NCBI RefSeq assembly: GCF_021462225.1
Contig: NC_061811.1
Coordinates: 9,945,663 to 10,009,662, forward strand
Length of the DNA: 64,000 bases
Reading direction: 5' to 3'
DNA from: Girardinichthys multiradiatus
Taxonomy: Eukaryota > Chordata > Actinopteri > Cyprinodontiformes > Goodeidae
The stretch's first letter is position 1, and every line of letters begins with the position of its first letter. Under the pieces are notes generated by a model that was not told the origin of the DNA, did no database searches, and was given only the letters and a program-made list of their open reading frames with translations. The position numbers and the translations under genes were made by a program. This document shows positions 1 to 12,189 of the stretch, in pieces.

Positions 1-149
1 TTTGGAGTTGTGAGTTCAGTGTTGTAAGGTGCAATTCTAACAATAAAATACTGGTAAAGAAATCCAAACAAACATTTTGTACTTTCTGTACCATGACAAT
101 AAAGCTCCCTAAGGACTCATAGTTAAGGTACCAGTAGTCTGAACTTATA

Positions 150-330
150 ACTGTTGGTGGCCTAATGGTTAGAGAGCAAGGCATTTGTGCTCTGGAGAGG
201 CTGCAATGGTTGTTGGTTCAAAACTCAGAATGTCACTATGGGTCTCCAAACAAGATCCTTAATCATAGAAATCATCCCATGCACCACTGATGTGTGCAGC
301 CCTCTGCTCCCTGACAAAAAAAGGATACGT
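150..330 (+). repeat. tRNA-derived SINE-like unit
   Basis: A pol III-type internal promoter is visible: an A box TGGCCTAATGG at 158-168 and a B box GGTTCAAAAC at 215-224, about 46 bases apart. Both match the tRNA promoter consensus, but the surrounding sequence does not fold as a functional tRNA and the A-B spacing is longer than in most tRNAs. A tRNA-related SINE head followed by an unrelated body ending near 330 fits best. No clear tail or target duplication was found, so the ends are approximate. Confidence 0.5.
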
Positions 331-1403
331 TAATTTAGGATTCCTACAGCATAAAAATGAAAGTATGTACAACTTTTGGCTGAGTTGCAGAACTGTAGAA
401 ATCAAATTTGGCAAACTGAAAAACAAAACTGATGGGGTTGATTAAAGTCCTAAACTTAAAAAAATCCCCGAAGTGTGTTGCCTTTGAATTTTGAGTTTTG
501 CCAACTTTTCTTTTTTTTACTGCAGTAACTTTTGAGAATTTACAAAATGTATAAAGTCCAAAACTGCTGGCTTTGATCCAAATGCCTCCAAAAACGAATT
601 TCTTTAGATCCTGTGCTGCAAAACAATGTTAACATTTTATCTCTGTGGAGAAGGACATTATTTAACATGACACCAGTAAGGACCAGAAGGAGGTAAGTTT
701 GACAGTAAGAACAAGTCACAAAGTCACAAAGAAAGAAAATGGAGATGAGGGTATGACTTGTTCTTTAAACTTATCAGAAACCTTTGTTTCGACTGAACAC
801 CAGCTCAAAATGATTGTTTCTACATCTCTTTCATATTAATGACTAAAACATAATCTCCAGTTTCAATTTGAGACAACCTCAGCTCAGTAAAACAGTGCGA
901 AACAACCCAAGGACGACATAAACAGTTTGAGCAGACATCATTAAAAAGCTCATTACAGAAACCTTTCAGCAGTCGTTTTTTCCCGTTAGGCTGCCGGTCA
1001 GAAGGTGATCCTCGATGGCTCTCAGGAGGCGTTTGTCATTATTTTCATTCTGCACTTTCAAGGTTATAAATACTGATTTCAGACTGAGACGCAAACCAAT
1101 GAGGGCTGCAGAGGCATTGTTATACCTTCACATCTCATTTCAGATGGACAGAGGTTTATGCGAGAGCTGTAGGTTAGACCCTGCTGAGCATAATGGAGGT
1201 TGGTTCTGCACCAACTGACACGTTAAATAACAAGAAACTAAACTTATTTTATGAGAAGGATCTGTAGAAAAGGTTGAAATATTTCTGAGAAATGACACTT
1301 AAGTAGTTAGAAACCAACTGTTTGCACAGAACTTTCTGAGAAGAAAAAATAATCAGACATTATTGCTGACGATCTAGAATGACAGCTTTCTGACCACAAC
1401 GCC
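331..1403. other. no gene recognised
   Basis: AT-rich sequence with short open frames only. No transposase, reverse transcriptase or exon-like signal was recognised. It ends at the left target duplication of the solo LTR. Confidence 0.6.
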
Positions 1404-1937
1404 TGTCATTATTTGTGGGTGTTTTCGGGTTCTTCTTCTTCTTATTATTATTCTTGATAGGTTTTGAATCATCCTTCAGTTATTTTCCTGGTCATGCTTT
1501 AGTTTTTGTCTTTTAGTTCATGTTTTGTCAAGTTAGGTTTTTTTGATCTGGTTATGCTTTAGTTTCATGGTTTACTAGTTGTGTTTAAGTTTGTATTCAA
1601 GAGTCTCTGTTTTGCTCCAGCCACGTTTTGTTCTCTCCTGTCTTAAATCATCTTCATTTGGTTCACCTGCACCTAGCATTCTACTCGTTCACCTGGTTCT
1701 TGCTCCATATATACACATCGGTTCTGTTCATTCCTCGCGGAAACATTTAGGACTATTCACTCACTCTGTTCATGTCTTGCCCTTTTTGATCGTGCCAAGC
1801 CTGTCTTGCCAGCCTGGCCATGTCTGTTATTGCCATCACCCTCTGAAGTAAGTTTTTTGTTCATTAAATTATTTCACCTACCATCATGCTGCCTGTCCGT
1901 CTGCATTCCGGGGTCCTCTGCTACACTACCCGTGACA
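1404..1937 (+). mobile_element. solo LTR-like element with 5-bp target duplication
   Basis: This 534-base unit begins TGTCA and ends TGACA, the TG...CA inverted termini of an LTR. It is flanked on both sides by the same five bases ACGCC (1399-1403 and 1938-1942), the duplication left by a retroviral-type integrase. Inside, a TATA-like TATATA at about 1708-1713 precedes an ATTAAA polyadenylation-like signal at 1863-1868, the expected promoter-to-poly(A) order on the plus strand. No coding sequence is present, so it is a solo LTR left by recombination or a non-autonomous LTR element. The retrotransposon family is not assigned. A chance 5-base match is possible, but its combination with TG/CA termini is convincing. 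Confidence 0.65.
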
Positions 1938-1942
1938 ACGCC

Positions 1943-2640
1943 TCATTTTCCTGAAGGTGCTTGTTTCTAAAACTGAAGCTTGTGACTCAGAGCTTCACTT
2001 TTCCTGACATAATGAGACATAATTCCTTGGCACGTCTGAATGATTTTCCTAAACATATTAAAACACTTTGGGAATATTTAAACTTCTTTAACTGATATAT
2101 GCTGATATCACGGGACACAAGATTTGAAAGATCTGTTAAATACTAAACTGCTCATATTTACAAGTAAAATGTATAGCAGGACTGGTAATTGTTATCTGTA
2201 ATATAATCTGCTTTTCAGGCCTAATGTTTTTAAAATTTGTACCATCTTTGGTATTTGTGGATAAATATATACCGTTGTATGCTTCTGTTCTCTCTGCAGA
2301 AGCAGAAGCAGAATTTCTTTCTGGTGAATTAGTGGCTGAGAATATAATCTTAATTTCTTTGTAAAAAAGGAAAACAATAAATGAAGGCAACTTGAACTCT
2401 AGTTAGACCTTGTATAAAATTAGGTTTAAACTAGAGCAAAATCAGCCATCTGGAAATGCTCTAGAATTAAATAAAAATAAAGAAATAAAAACCAACTGGA
2501 AATTTTGTCATGTTGATAAGCATGGGGAAGCCAAAGCTGTGACAAAAAGTTTAAAAGTTTATTCGTACAAACAAAAGGGAAACAAATACATGCAAGCGAG
2601 AGAGGTGGGACAATAACGTAAAAGGGAGAAAAGGAGAACA
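1943..2640. other. no gene recognised
   Basis: AT-rich sequence with short open frames on both strands that lack any recognisable domain. Nothing further is supported. Confidence 0.55.
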
Positions 2641-2679
2641 AGGGACACAGAAGATTAGAGGAGAAAAAGAAGGATAAAG

Positions 2680-3100
2680 CCCAGTGTTTCTAAAGCCCAG
2701 ATTTGTGAAGTCCACTATGCACTCATATCTGTCAACAGATTCTCTGCAGCTCCTCCAGAGTTGCTATGGGATTCTTGGTTACGTATGTGATTTATGCTTT
2801 CCTTGCCCGGCCTGTCAGTTAAGGTGGACTGAAATGTCTTGGTAAGTTTGCAGTCTTTCCATCTGAGATTGATGGACTGAACAGTTTTCTGTGAAACGTC
2901 CAAAGCTTCTGATGTTGTTTTATAAGCTAACCCTGTTTTAACCTTTGTTTCCCTGGCCTGTCTGCTGTGTTTCCTGATCTTCATAATGCTGTCTGTTCAC
3001 TAATGTTCTCTATGAAATCTCTCAGGCCTCCACAGAACAACAGGACTTAACCTGAGCTTAATTTACTCATTTAAGGACTCTATTGGTTGCACCGGATTGC
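2680..3100 (-). pseudogene. Tc1-like transposase relic (N-terminal DNA-binding part)
   Basis: Read on the minus strand, 2984 down to about 2715 encodes a short frame resembling the N-terminal helix-turn-helix of a Tc1 transposase: a basic start (MKIRKHSRQARET), then a recognition-helix-like stretch (SEALDVSQKTVQSI) and a second basic segment. The bases beyond 2984 resemble the untranslated lead of the same Tc1 family, and 2690-2750 resembles sequence just upstream of its catalytic domain. The catalytic domain itself is absent and no terminal inverted repeats remain. The plus-strand relic at 41390-41940 and the fragment at 33968-34160 look like the same family. It is a dead fragment. Confidence 0.6.
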
Positions 3101-4342
3101 GCTTATCACAGCAAAGTGGGCATTCTAAACATATATGCAATTTTCAGGCTATTTCTAAATGGTTCCAGTTTGACTCTGGGTTCACAGGCAGCAAAGAGGT
3201 GCATCTGAAACAAACCAACGTGAACTCTTAGTAGTGTGATGACAGCTTTTAAAAGAGAAAAAGGTACAGGAGACATGGTGAGCATAAAAAGAGCAAACAT
3301 TTATAAAATGTCACATTCTGGTTTGAGCTCAAATTTTATTCCATTTATACAGCTGTGAAAGAGTTTATGAAATCAAGATAAAATGCAATAAAATCCAGAA
3401 TGTTATCATTATTGCACGGGGTGTTGGTATGTGTTAATCCGAGCACTGCTGATTGTTCACCTCTGTGGTTTAAGAGGCTTTTTACAGCTGCCAGAGGACC
3501 ACTTAGCGACAGAAAAAAGTACCTTTAAAAAGACGACTAAAGCTCTGAAACTCATCTGAAACCATCAGAAAACCCTGCTGGATTAGAAGGGTTCTGAACA
3601 CGTTTTCTCATTAAACCGAGAAGTTCTGCTGTATTTAGAAATCTCTGTCATGTATCTGATTTGTCAAAAACCTGCTCCACTCTGCTGTCTCTCCATTATG
3701 GAACCTAAACGATTCCTGCACTGAAAGCTGATAATGATAAACATGTTGTCAACATATAAACTATTCATATATTCTGTGGAAAACATGATTGATGGCTTTA
3801 AAGTAGACTTTCTGCTGCAAAATATGAGCCAGGTGGAAATGCATAAAGAAAAATGATGCTCTGTAAACAGATAAACTGTTTAGCTCTCCTGTGGTGCACA
3901 ACTTAAATTGAAAACAGAAATGTGATGAAGCACTTTTAGTCAAAGTACTGCAGGAGCAGTACGAGGAGCTCATTACAGCAGAGGCTACGTTCTAAAGACT
4001 CATACGTAGCAAATTCTTTGGGCAAATTCAAGCTAATGTTAATATTAGTTTTGTTGATTCAGGAACAGCTTATAGTTGTGTTGCTGCTATTCTAGCTGGG
4101 CTTTTTCACAGACTCTAAAAAGACCCAATAGGTCATTTGCGGAAGAGATGAAATAACCAAAGAGTAAAAGTGTAGTTCATATCCTCTTTTAGGCTGCAGA
4201 TATCTCACAGTTGCACCAGGAAGTAACAGTTGCTTCCTGAAAAAAATCCAAATACTCAGATTGACAGGAAGTTTGTCTCAGCCTATAGCTTCTGTCTATC
4301 TCACATGAAACTGAAGCCTAATGAGTCAGATCAGACTCATTA
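3101..4342. other. no gene recognised
   Basis: AT-rich sequence with no identifiable coding or repeat structure. It runs up to the TA target dinucleotide (4341-4342) of the next transposon. Confidence 0.55.
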
Positions 4343-5921
4343 CATTGCTCAAAAAAATAAAAGGAACACTTAAACAACACAATATAACTCCAAGTAAATC
4401 AAACTTCTGTGAAATCAAACTGTCCACTTAGGAAGCAACACTGATTGACAATCAATTTCACAGCTGTTGTGCAAATGGAAAAGACAACAGGGGGAAATCT
4501 TTGGCGATTAGCAAGACTCACTCAATAAAGGAGTGGTTCTACAGGTGGGGACCACGGACCACTTCTCAGTACCTATGCTTTCTGGCTGATGTTTTGGTCA
4601 CTTTTGAATGTTGGTGGTGCTTTCACACTCGTGGTAGCATGAGACGGACTCTACAACCCACACAAGTGGCTCAGGTAGTGCAGCTCATCCAGGATGGCAC
4701 ATCAATGCGAGCTGTGGCAAGAAGGTTTGCTGTGTCTGTCAGCGTAGTGTCCAGAGCCTGGAGGCGCTACCAGGAGACAGGCCAGTACACCAGGAGACAT
4801 GGAGGATGCCGTAGGAGGGCAACAACCCAGCAGCACAACCACTACCTCCGCCTTTGTGCAAGGAGTAACAGGAGGAGCACTGCCAGAGCCCTGCAAAATG
4901 ACCTCCAGCAGGCCACAAATGTGCATGTGTCTGCACAAACGGTTAGAAACCGACTCCATGAGGATGGTATGAGGGCCTGACGTCCACAAATGGGGGATGT
5001 GCTCACTGCCCAACACCGTGCAGGGCGCTTGGCATTTGCCAGAGAACACCAAGATTGGCAAATTTGCCACTGGCGCCCTGTGGTCTTCACAGATGAAAGC
5101 AGGTTCACACTGAGCACATGTGACAGACGTGACAGAGTCTGGAGACACCGTGGAGAGCGATCTGCTGCCTGCAATATCCTTCAGCATGACTGGTTTGGCA
5201 GTGGGTCAGTAATGGTGTGGGGTGGCATTTTTTGGAGGGCTGCACGGCCCTCCATGTGCTTGCCAGAGGTAGCCTGACTGCCATTAGGTACCGAGATGAG
5301 ATCCTCAGACCCCTTGTGAGACCATATGCTAGTGCGGTTGGCCCTGGGTTCCTCCTAATGCAGGACAATGCTAGACCTCATGTGGCTGGAGTGTGTCAGC
5401 AGTTCCTGCAAGATGAAGACATTGAAGCTATGGACTGGCCCGCCCGTTCCCCAGACCTGAATCCGATTGAGCACATATGGGACATCATGTCTCGCTCCAT
5501 CCACCAACGTCACGTTGCACCACAGACTGTCCAGGAGTTGGTGGATGCTTTAGTGCAGGTCTGGGAGGAGATCCCTCAGGAGACCATCCATCGTCTCATC
5601 AGGAGCATGCCCAGGCGTTGTAGGGAGGTCATACAGACACATGGAGGCCACACACAATACTGAGCCTCATTTTGACTTGTTTTAAGGACATTACATCAAA
5701 GTTGGATCAGCCTGCAGTGTGTTTTTCCACTTTAATTTTGTGTGTGACTCCAAATCCAGGCCTCCCTTGGTTAATAAATTTGATTTCCATTGATGATTTT
5801 TGTGTGATTTTGTTGTCAGCACATTCAACTTTGTACAGAACAAAGTATTCAATGAGAATATTTCATTTATTCAGATCTAGGTTGTGTTATGTGAGTGTTC
5901 CATTTATTTTTTTGAGCAGTG
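4343..5921 (+). mobile_element. Tc1/mariner transposon, DD34E, full length but inactive
   Basis: A complete 1579-base element. The two ends are inverted repeats: CATTGCTCAAAAAAATAAA at 4343 and its near-complement at 5892-5921, with 27 of the first 30 bases matching. TA dinucleotides flank both ends (4341-4342 and 5922-5923), the target duplication expected for Tc1/mariner. The single gene inside is transcribed on the plus strand and is broken, so this copy cannot move itself, although its ends might still be recognised by a related transposase. Confidence 0.93.
4639..5663 (+). pseudogene. Tc1 transposase (DD34E), one nonsense codon and one frameshift
   Basis: This encoded the cut-and-paste transposase of the surrounding element. 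The chosen start is the ATG at 4639 ([14 protein letters not shown]), since the open frame before it is untranslated leader. Residues 1-110 carry the paired helix-turn-helix DNA-binding region, including [20 protein letters not shown]. The catalytic acids are visible: D in FTDESRF (5092-5094), D in QDNARPH (5364-5366) and E in DLNPIEH (5469-5471), with 34 residues between the last two. A TGA at 4978-4980 interrupts the frame after MRA, probably a former CGA. A one-base loss near 5227-5236 then shifts the reading frame. The C-terminus is otherwise present and the length is normal for the family, at about 340 codons. Confidence 0.92.
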
Positions 5922-5923
5922 TA

Positions 5924-7469
5924 TATATGCATGGATATGTAACTAAACATCATGATTCCATCATAGTAGCAATCAGTCTTGGTATTGATAAACAATGTTT
6001 TGAACTACTAGGAGATTTGCTATGGTGATTGAACACCATTTAATTGTCTGTCAAATAGGAGGAGTTTCCATTATAAAGCCTGGAGAAGTTCCCTTGCGAG
6101 GGATTGTGCATTTTAAGCCTTCTGAGGTACCTAGTACTAGTGCTCCCTTTTTTTTGGTAAATATTCTATTCCATACAAACCATTGCCGACACAATGCACT
6201 TTTAATGGCTGGGGAAAACGGAAAACAGAGAAAAACCAGCACCAGCTGAAGCATAAAGTCTGTGAGAACTCTTTCCAAGGCTTGGCCAAATCCTACAATC
6301 TCCTTTGTGTCTACTCTAAGTATAGACCCACCTGCTTTTAGATCTGTGTTACAGATCAATAATGTTATTTTGCACTTTAACATCTAAGCTATATACATTT
6401 ATTGCCTTTGTGTGAGTGCAGAATCAAATTCAGAGGGATTTCTAATGAAGAAGTGTGCTGTTTATATGAGGCTGTTGGATGTGCTGGTCTCTGCTGCTCT
6501 ACAGTGAGGTAGTGTGAATATTCCTGACATATTTTTGATTTTGCCTCTAACAACTTCTACAACTTCAGAGATCACAGCAGAATCAATAGAATAATGTGTG
6601 ATGAAGATTTTATTGGATTATGTTGATCTTTCTGAAGATCTGGGAGCAGAGCTCAGATTTCTGTTTTCTAACAGCCATGCCATTGTAGATGCTTGGTTCA
6701 GAATCCTTTTTTTGGATCTATATAACCTTAAAAACAATGGGAACAAAGACATAATGACCTCCAGAGGCTGTTTATATGTGACAGCTAACATTATGTCATA
6801 AAGCTTCTGTTTTTTCATGTATGCAGAAGAGGAAGGTGGAAATTTGACTGCTTTAGGCTGTTTTTAAGCTCTGATGTCAGCTGCATTTCGTCCTCAGCCA
6901 AACAATCTTCTTCTTTGAGCTGAGGCATCAAACCATGTGATAGTCACACAGACGGAGGAGATAAGCTGCTTCTTCTACAGAAAAAAGTTCCTGTTGATCC
7001 CTTTTGGAAAAGGTCGAAACAAAACAAGGATTAAGAAAAACACAATTTCCTTTTATAGATGCAAATCTGCCACTTTGGAGCAGTATGTTTCTGTTGGTCA
7101 CAGTTTCTTCCCTTGAATTACATTTTAGTGTGATGGAAATAATGTGCTGATTATTATTAGTCAAAGATGATGTTATCGGGTCACATTTGAAATACTACAA
7201 ATTAAGAAAAAAAATTCTGAGTTGCTACTGATTTTTGACACCCTCAGTCTAAGATAATACTCGCAAAACAAAAACATTTGCATAAATGGGATAGGGGGAA
7301 AAAGGAACTTTTTGTGTTTTTTCTAATAAAAAAGAGAGCGAAAGGAGAGGATCGTAATACTTAGAACTGGTACTCCATGGGTTAAAGCTTCTGAAAGTTC
7401 ATGATTTATTATTTATGTTTAAGACTGGAGTTAATAATGGAATTCATAAATAGTTTGGAAGAACATTGT
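5924..7469. other. no gene recognised
   Basis: AT-rich sequence. Several open frames of 60-110 codons occur but show no domain or biased composition. No repeat family was recognised. Confidence 0.55.
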
Positions 7470-7690
7470 AAATGGACTGAGTTTATTTAGTACTTTAGTA
7501 TTTTAGCCATGTAGACCACTCAAAGCAGTTTATCCTACAGCCACATTCACAAACACGAACACATTCATACACCGATACACAGATTGGTAGGCAACCTGGG
7601 GTTAAATGCCTTGCCCAGGGGCACATTGACATGTAACAGCAGGAAGCTGGAATTGACCCCACATCTTTAAGATTCCAAGACAGCTACTTT
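7470..7690 (+). repeat. dispersed teleost repeat (copy 1)
   Basis: It contains the succession 'AAATGGACTGAGTTTATTTA', then GACCACTCAAAGCAG, a run of CACATTCAC-like units and CCTTGCCCAGGGGCACATTGA. The same order of motifs recurs at 37935-38190 in the same orientation. I recognise this as a non-coding repeat scattered through many teleost genomes. Its mobilising machinery is not evident from the sequence. Confidence 0.65.
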
Positions 7691-8689
7691 TCCCACAGTT
7701 GCTTCAATATGGAGATGCACCATAGTTCTATGGCAATCTTTTTTGGGTTCAAGGGACACAGGTGGAGAACAAAATCAAGGGACCCCCAATGGTTAAGTTA
7801 TAAAAGTTCAATTGTAAGTAGATCATCTGTTGTTGTTTAGTTGCAATATTTTCTGTAACCAGACAATGTTAATACTTACATATTTAGAATTTATTATCAA
7901 ATATAGACTAGGGAAACGTCACCAATGGTATGGCCCTCGACGGCAGTCACAGTTGCTTTTGTGGCCCTTTGGGGATCATAACTGCCCACACTTGATCTGT
8001 CGGGTGGCTCTGTTTAAGAGATAAGGGGAAGACCTCCATTATCTATGGGGTATTTTGAATAGAGTTGTTTGCTCCTTTACCTCAAAATGTCAGGACACCT
8101 TGTTAGTTTTCTAGGTAGAACCAGAATTCTGGCTCTAGGGATACCTTGGGATCCCCCAGAAGGACATAGACGGATTTTGCTGGGAAGATGTCTAAGACTA
8201 TTTTCACACAGCAGGCAAATAAGACCCAAATGTAATGGTTTTGCAAAGAGTCTGCAGTCTGAACGGTCATGTGGCATTTCATCAGATTTTCACGTCATTG
8301 TCCTGGCTCTGACTACGTATCCACACAGATTTCTCTACAGAAGTAACAGTCACTGCTCCACAAAAGGCCATTGCTATTATTTTTCTTACCTTTCCTTGTC
8401 TTGTTATGATGTGGTCATACTATTGTCGGCGCCCCATTGCTAAAAAACTTAAAAAAATTATGCACCGACATACATTTTTACTTCTGTAAATATTGAGCTG
8501 CTGTGTGATGTCAATATTCTCCTTCAATACATGCAGGTTGCTTTGGGGTGAAATCCCATGGCGGTTACAGTTAAATAGTGAACCACCATGAAAAAAATAA
8601 TGGATTTCAGCAAAAAAATTGGAACTGACCTTCAAGACCTGCTGTGTGATCATTAATTTCCCACCTAACCGATCTCAGGTAAGTGGAAA
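7691..8689. other. no gene recognised
   Basis: Moderately AT-rich sequence with open frames of up to 124 codons (8069-8443) that have no recognisable domain. Nothing is supported as a gene. Confidence 0.5.
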
Positions 8690-8753
8690 AGGATGGAAAG
8701 ACAAACGGATGGACGGACAGATGGACAGACGGATCAGCGGATGAATGGATAGA
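8690..8753. repeat. degenerate GGAT/GGAC tetranucleotide tract
   Basis: A run of imperfect four-base units of the form GGAT, GGAC and AGAC, such as GGATGGACGGACAGATGGAC. It is a short impure microsatellite. Confidence 0.8.
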
Positions 8754-9647
8754 TTTCCTGAGTCATTTCTCATTGAAGCACTGCTGTTCTCAGCTCTCAG
8801 GATCCACATAGTGACTTGCTGCCTTATGTACCCAGAGAGAAACTGCTATGTTTTTTTTGTCTGAGGACACAGTGTTGTAATAAAATAAAACTCAGAGTCA
8901 GCAGCCTCACAGTGACACAGTTGTTCACATAATTGTTTCTTCAATAATTATGTTGATGCAGCACTTTCTTCTGATGCTCAGCTCTTATTTATTCAACACC
9001 TCCAACCGTTGGGAGCTGTTGGATCCTGCGAGACACTGGGTGGATCGATACGGACTCAGTTCTCCGGCCCTGAATCTTCTAGACACTAATAGCATGCCAC
9101 TGTCTGCTCAGCAGAACCAACAGCACTTATGTAAAACAGCCAGTTAAGAACAAAACAAGAAAAAAAAAATTGTTTCTCACTGTCTCAGGAATTTCCACGA
9201 AGCACTGTTAAGAATAGAAATTACCTAGATACATAATTGCATTGTTATGCATCAAGATTTTAAATGAATGATCCAAGTGAATAATTTGTTTTCAAGTTTA
9301 ACTACTTTCCTGGAGGAGTTCAGAACCGTAATTTTCAGTCCTAACATTAGGATCTATCCTGCATGTTTCTTTGCCTAAACACACCTCATTTTAATAAAAG
9401 GCTCATTAACAGGAGATCTGTAGAACTTGATGTCCTCAGGAAGTAAGTAAATTATTGGATTCATTCAAAAACATCTTAAATATGCAGGCCAGTAAGTACT
9501 TGCATGTGTCAGCTGTAATGTGGATTTAGTAAAACATAATTTGCTTTTACATACACATTTTCTTAAATATGTGTCCCTTTTTTATTTTGAGTTGCTGTTT
9601 TTTAATGCATTTTAATCTACAATTTGTAAAATATACAAATATATTTG

Positions 9648-9651
<4 letters not shown>
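8754..9651. other. no gene recognised
   Basis: AT-rich sequence with no supported gene. A short open frame at 8950-9147 shows no domain. Confidence 0.5.

Positions 9652-9682
<31 letters not shown>
9652..9682. repeat. (TA)n microsatellite
   Basis: An uninterrupted 31-base alternating TA tract. It is embedded in a wider AT-rich region. Confidence 0.95.
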
Positions 9683-9687
<5 letters not shown>

Positions 9688-12185
9688 TTTGGGACATGCA
9701 CAAAGGCAATTGAAGCATAAAGTGTTAACCTGATTAAATAACCTGATTATTGTTCTGAAAGTGACAGGAGCCCAGACATCTTGTCCTGAATGCTTTAACT
9801 TTTGATGAGTGGTTTAGGTCAGATATTTTCATCACTCTGTTACTGAACTATGTTCAACATTTTAATTTGCTCCATAGTATTGAAGCAGAGTGGTTGAACA
9901 ATACCGTACATGCACATTAATTAATATTTCATTTAATTTCATTTCATTTTAAACTCAACCTTATTTGTCAAAATAACTCAAATATGTATCTATATATGTT
10001 TTTATGTCTTTAGAGGTGTGAGCATTGAATATTTCAGATCAAAAAGGTAATTGGTTCCAATCTACAGAATTTGAAAGTAAAAAATCATATTTAGTCGTGT
10101 TAGTGCAATTTAGTTAGAATTTTGTGTATTTGTACTTTTTAGGTAGCTTGTTTTTATTTGTACTTAAACTACCTGTATATCAATAAAACAAATTAAGTAT
10201 TACACTCAATTATCATTTCCTAAACAATTATATTGTTAACTGCTGTTTAGTTTACATTTTTTAATGTGGAGGTTATGTTTTTAATCGTTGTGTCGTTGTG
10301 ATCTGTACTTTCTATGAACATTTGGGAACTGATCACTGTTGTTATAATTCACTTGTAATTTTAATATGCATTAAATAGGTTCAACCAGAGGCTGATTTGG
10401 CTTAATTAGTTTCTGGGCCAACCATGTAACAAACCCCAGTAAGGTGCTCATTGATCAGCCCTTATATTTGTAAGCGTGTGATTGGCTGTCCAGAATGTTT
10501 TCTGTTTTACAATTTTTCTATTTATAGGCAAACAATTTGTTTTGTTATGACCACGATGAGGGCCACAAGCCAAAATGTGTTGGTCTGTTAATAAAGTGGG
10601 TTTTTAATCCCTTCAAGTGTTGTTGGAGTCCTCACATTACCAAGGTATCATTTTCGACTGCATGCATCACTGAATTAAAAAATGTTGATAATGAAGGAGG
10701 ATAATCTTGAATGAGATTGCTTATTCTGACTTGAAACCTAAAACCAGCAAATTATAGCAGACCTAATCTGTTGGAAATTGTTTTATTGTTTATTGTTTTG
10801 CCTGATTACTGTAATCACGGTCAGCTGCTCTCAAAGCTTTTGAGTCTGTTTCTGGATTTTTGAGAATTATATTGCTGTATAAGTTGTGACCCATTTTCTT
10901 TAAATTTAAATGAAAATACATCATAAATGGCTACAATAAAGTAGAAGCAAAGTAATAATCCAGTCATTTTGAGTCATGGCTTAATGAGGCAGCGTGTTAC
11001 CTAAATCCCACAGCACTAAGGATTCCTCCAGTCCTCCTACAGAAACAGCCCAACATTGAGACAACAGCTGAATTAAAAGGGAAAAATAGCTTTGATTCTG
11101 TCCTGAGAAGCAGTGTTTAATTTTTTTCTCCTATCAGGTTGCGAAGTTTTCTGTGGTTTTGCTCTTCTAATTGGTAAAATGTGTTTTTTAAACATACAAG
11201 AAAACTCAAGTTTATTTTCAGTAGAAAAAGGTTGTTGAACACAATTTTTAATACCATCTTCATCTTCAGAGCTCATCCTTATGTTGCATAAAATTGCTAA
11301 AGGGTAACCAGAAGAAGGAACTGGGGTCAAACTAAAGAGAGAGCAAAAAGCAACCATGTTTGTTGTGTTATTATTTCTTTTTCATATAAGAGGTTTAAGA
11401 TGAATATTACTTTAGGTCCTATGCCCACTGGATTGCACATTCCCATCAGACCCCTATGTACTCTCACCCCTTCTGCCTAGCTGTCCTCCCAACCTCCGCT
11501 ACACACTCCTTTCTCTCCACTGGAGTACTGGGGAGGAGATCTTCTCCATCAGTTTGGTGGACAGGGGCACCTTTCGATTTATGTGCACACAGAAATCTAA
11601 CTCACCACCACAGTCTCTTAACAATCCTCTCACATAGCAAGCACTGAGCCCATCTCTATGCTGCATCCTCCTAACAAGTTTAATATTTTACCATTAATCC
11701 TGGAAATAATTGTGTGTAGCCAGCTGCTCAAAACCTATATGGCAATTTACATAGAATGACCCTTAGATCAGAGAGATTAACCCTGATATTTGTTATAAAA
11801 GACTGTTTATTTAGATGAGGAAAAGATGGAGGAAGTAGAGGAAGGGTCAGAGGAAATCAATTTACCTTAATGCTTTTTGTTTGTTTTTAATGGTCAGTCT
11901 GATCTTTTAAACACCTCCACCAACATCATAAAGCTTTTAACAACAAGCTGCAGTAGAACAATCCTCACATCCTCCACATCCAGGCTTCCTGGCTGTCCTT
12001 GCCTCTGGGACTCCGCTGGCTCGGCTCTGCTTGTTAAGCTGTGAAAAAGCAGAAAGAAGCCCAAGATCCTCTGAATCTTAATCATGCAGACTGTACTGGC
12101 TGAAGGTTTACCGAGCCTGCTAAGCAGCAAGGGATGATCTGGGTTTTCTGCAATGCAAATTACTGGAATTATTTACAGAAAATAT
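9683..12185. other. AT-rich stretch, no gene; possible retroelement tail near 10.55-10.64 kb
   Basis: No coding feature is supported. Around 10545-10640 the sequence runs from ATGAGGGCCACAAGCC to GTTGGTCTGTTAATAAAGTG and GTTGTTGGAGTCCTCA. This resembles the 3' ends of some teleost retroelements, possibly Penelope-like, and includes an AATAAA. That resemblance is from memory and weak. The rest holds only short open frames. Confidence 0.4.
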
Positions 12186-12189
12186 ATAG

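Noticed and set aside
4501..4638. Open frame upstream of the transposase ATG at 4639
   Set aside because: It begins at a TTG and represents untranslated leader of the Tc1 element. The family's protein starts at MRRTLQPTQ.
4702..5187. 161-codon open frame on the minus strand
   Set aside because: It is the antisense shadow of the Tc1 transposase gene and has no domain of its own.
8069..8443. 124-codon plus-strand open frame
   Set aside because: No recognisable domain, splice context or compositional bias, and a minus-strand frame overlaps it.
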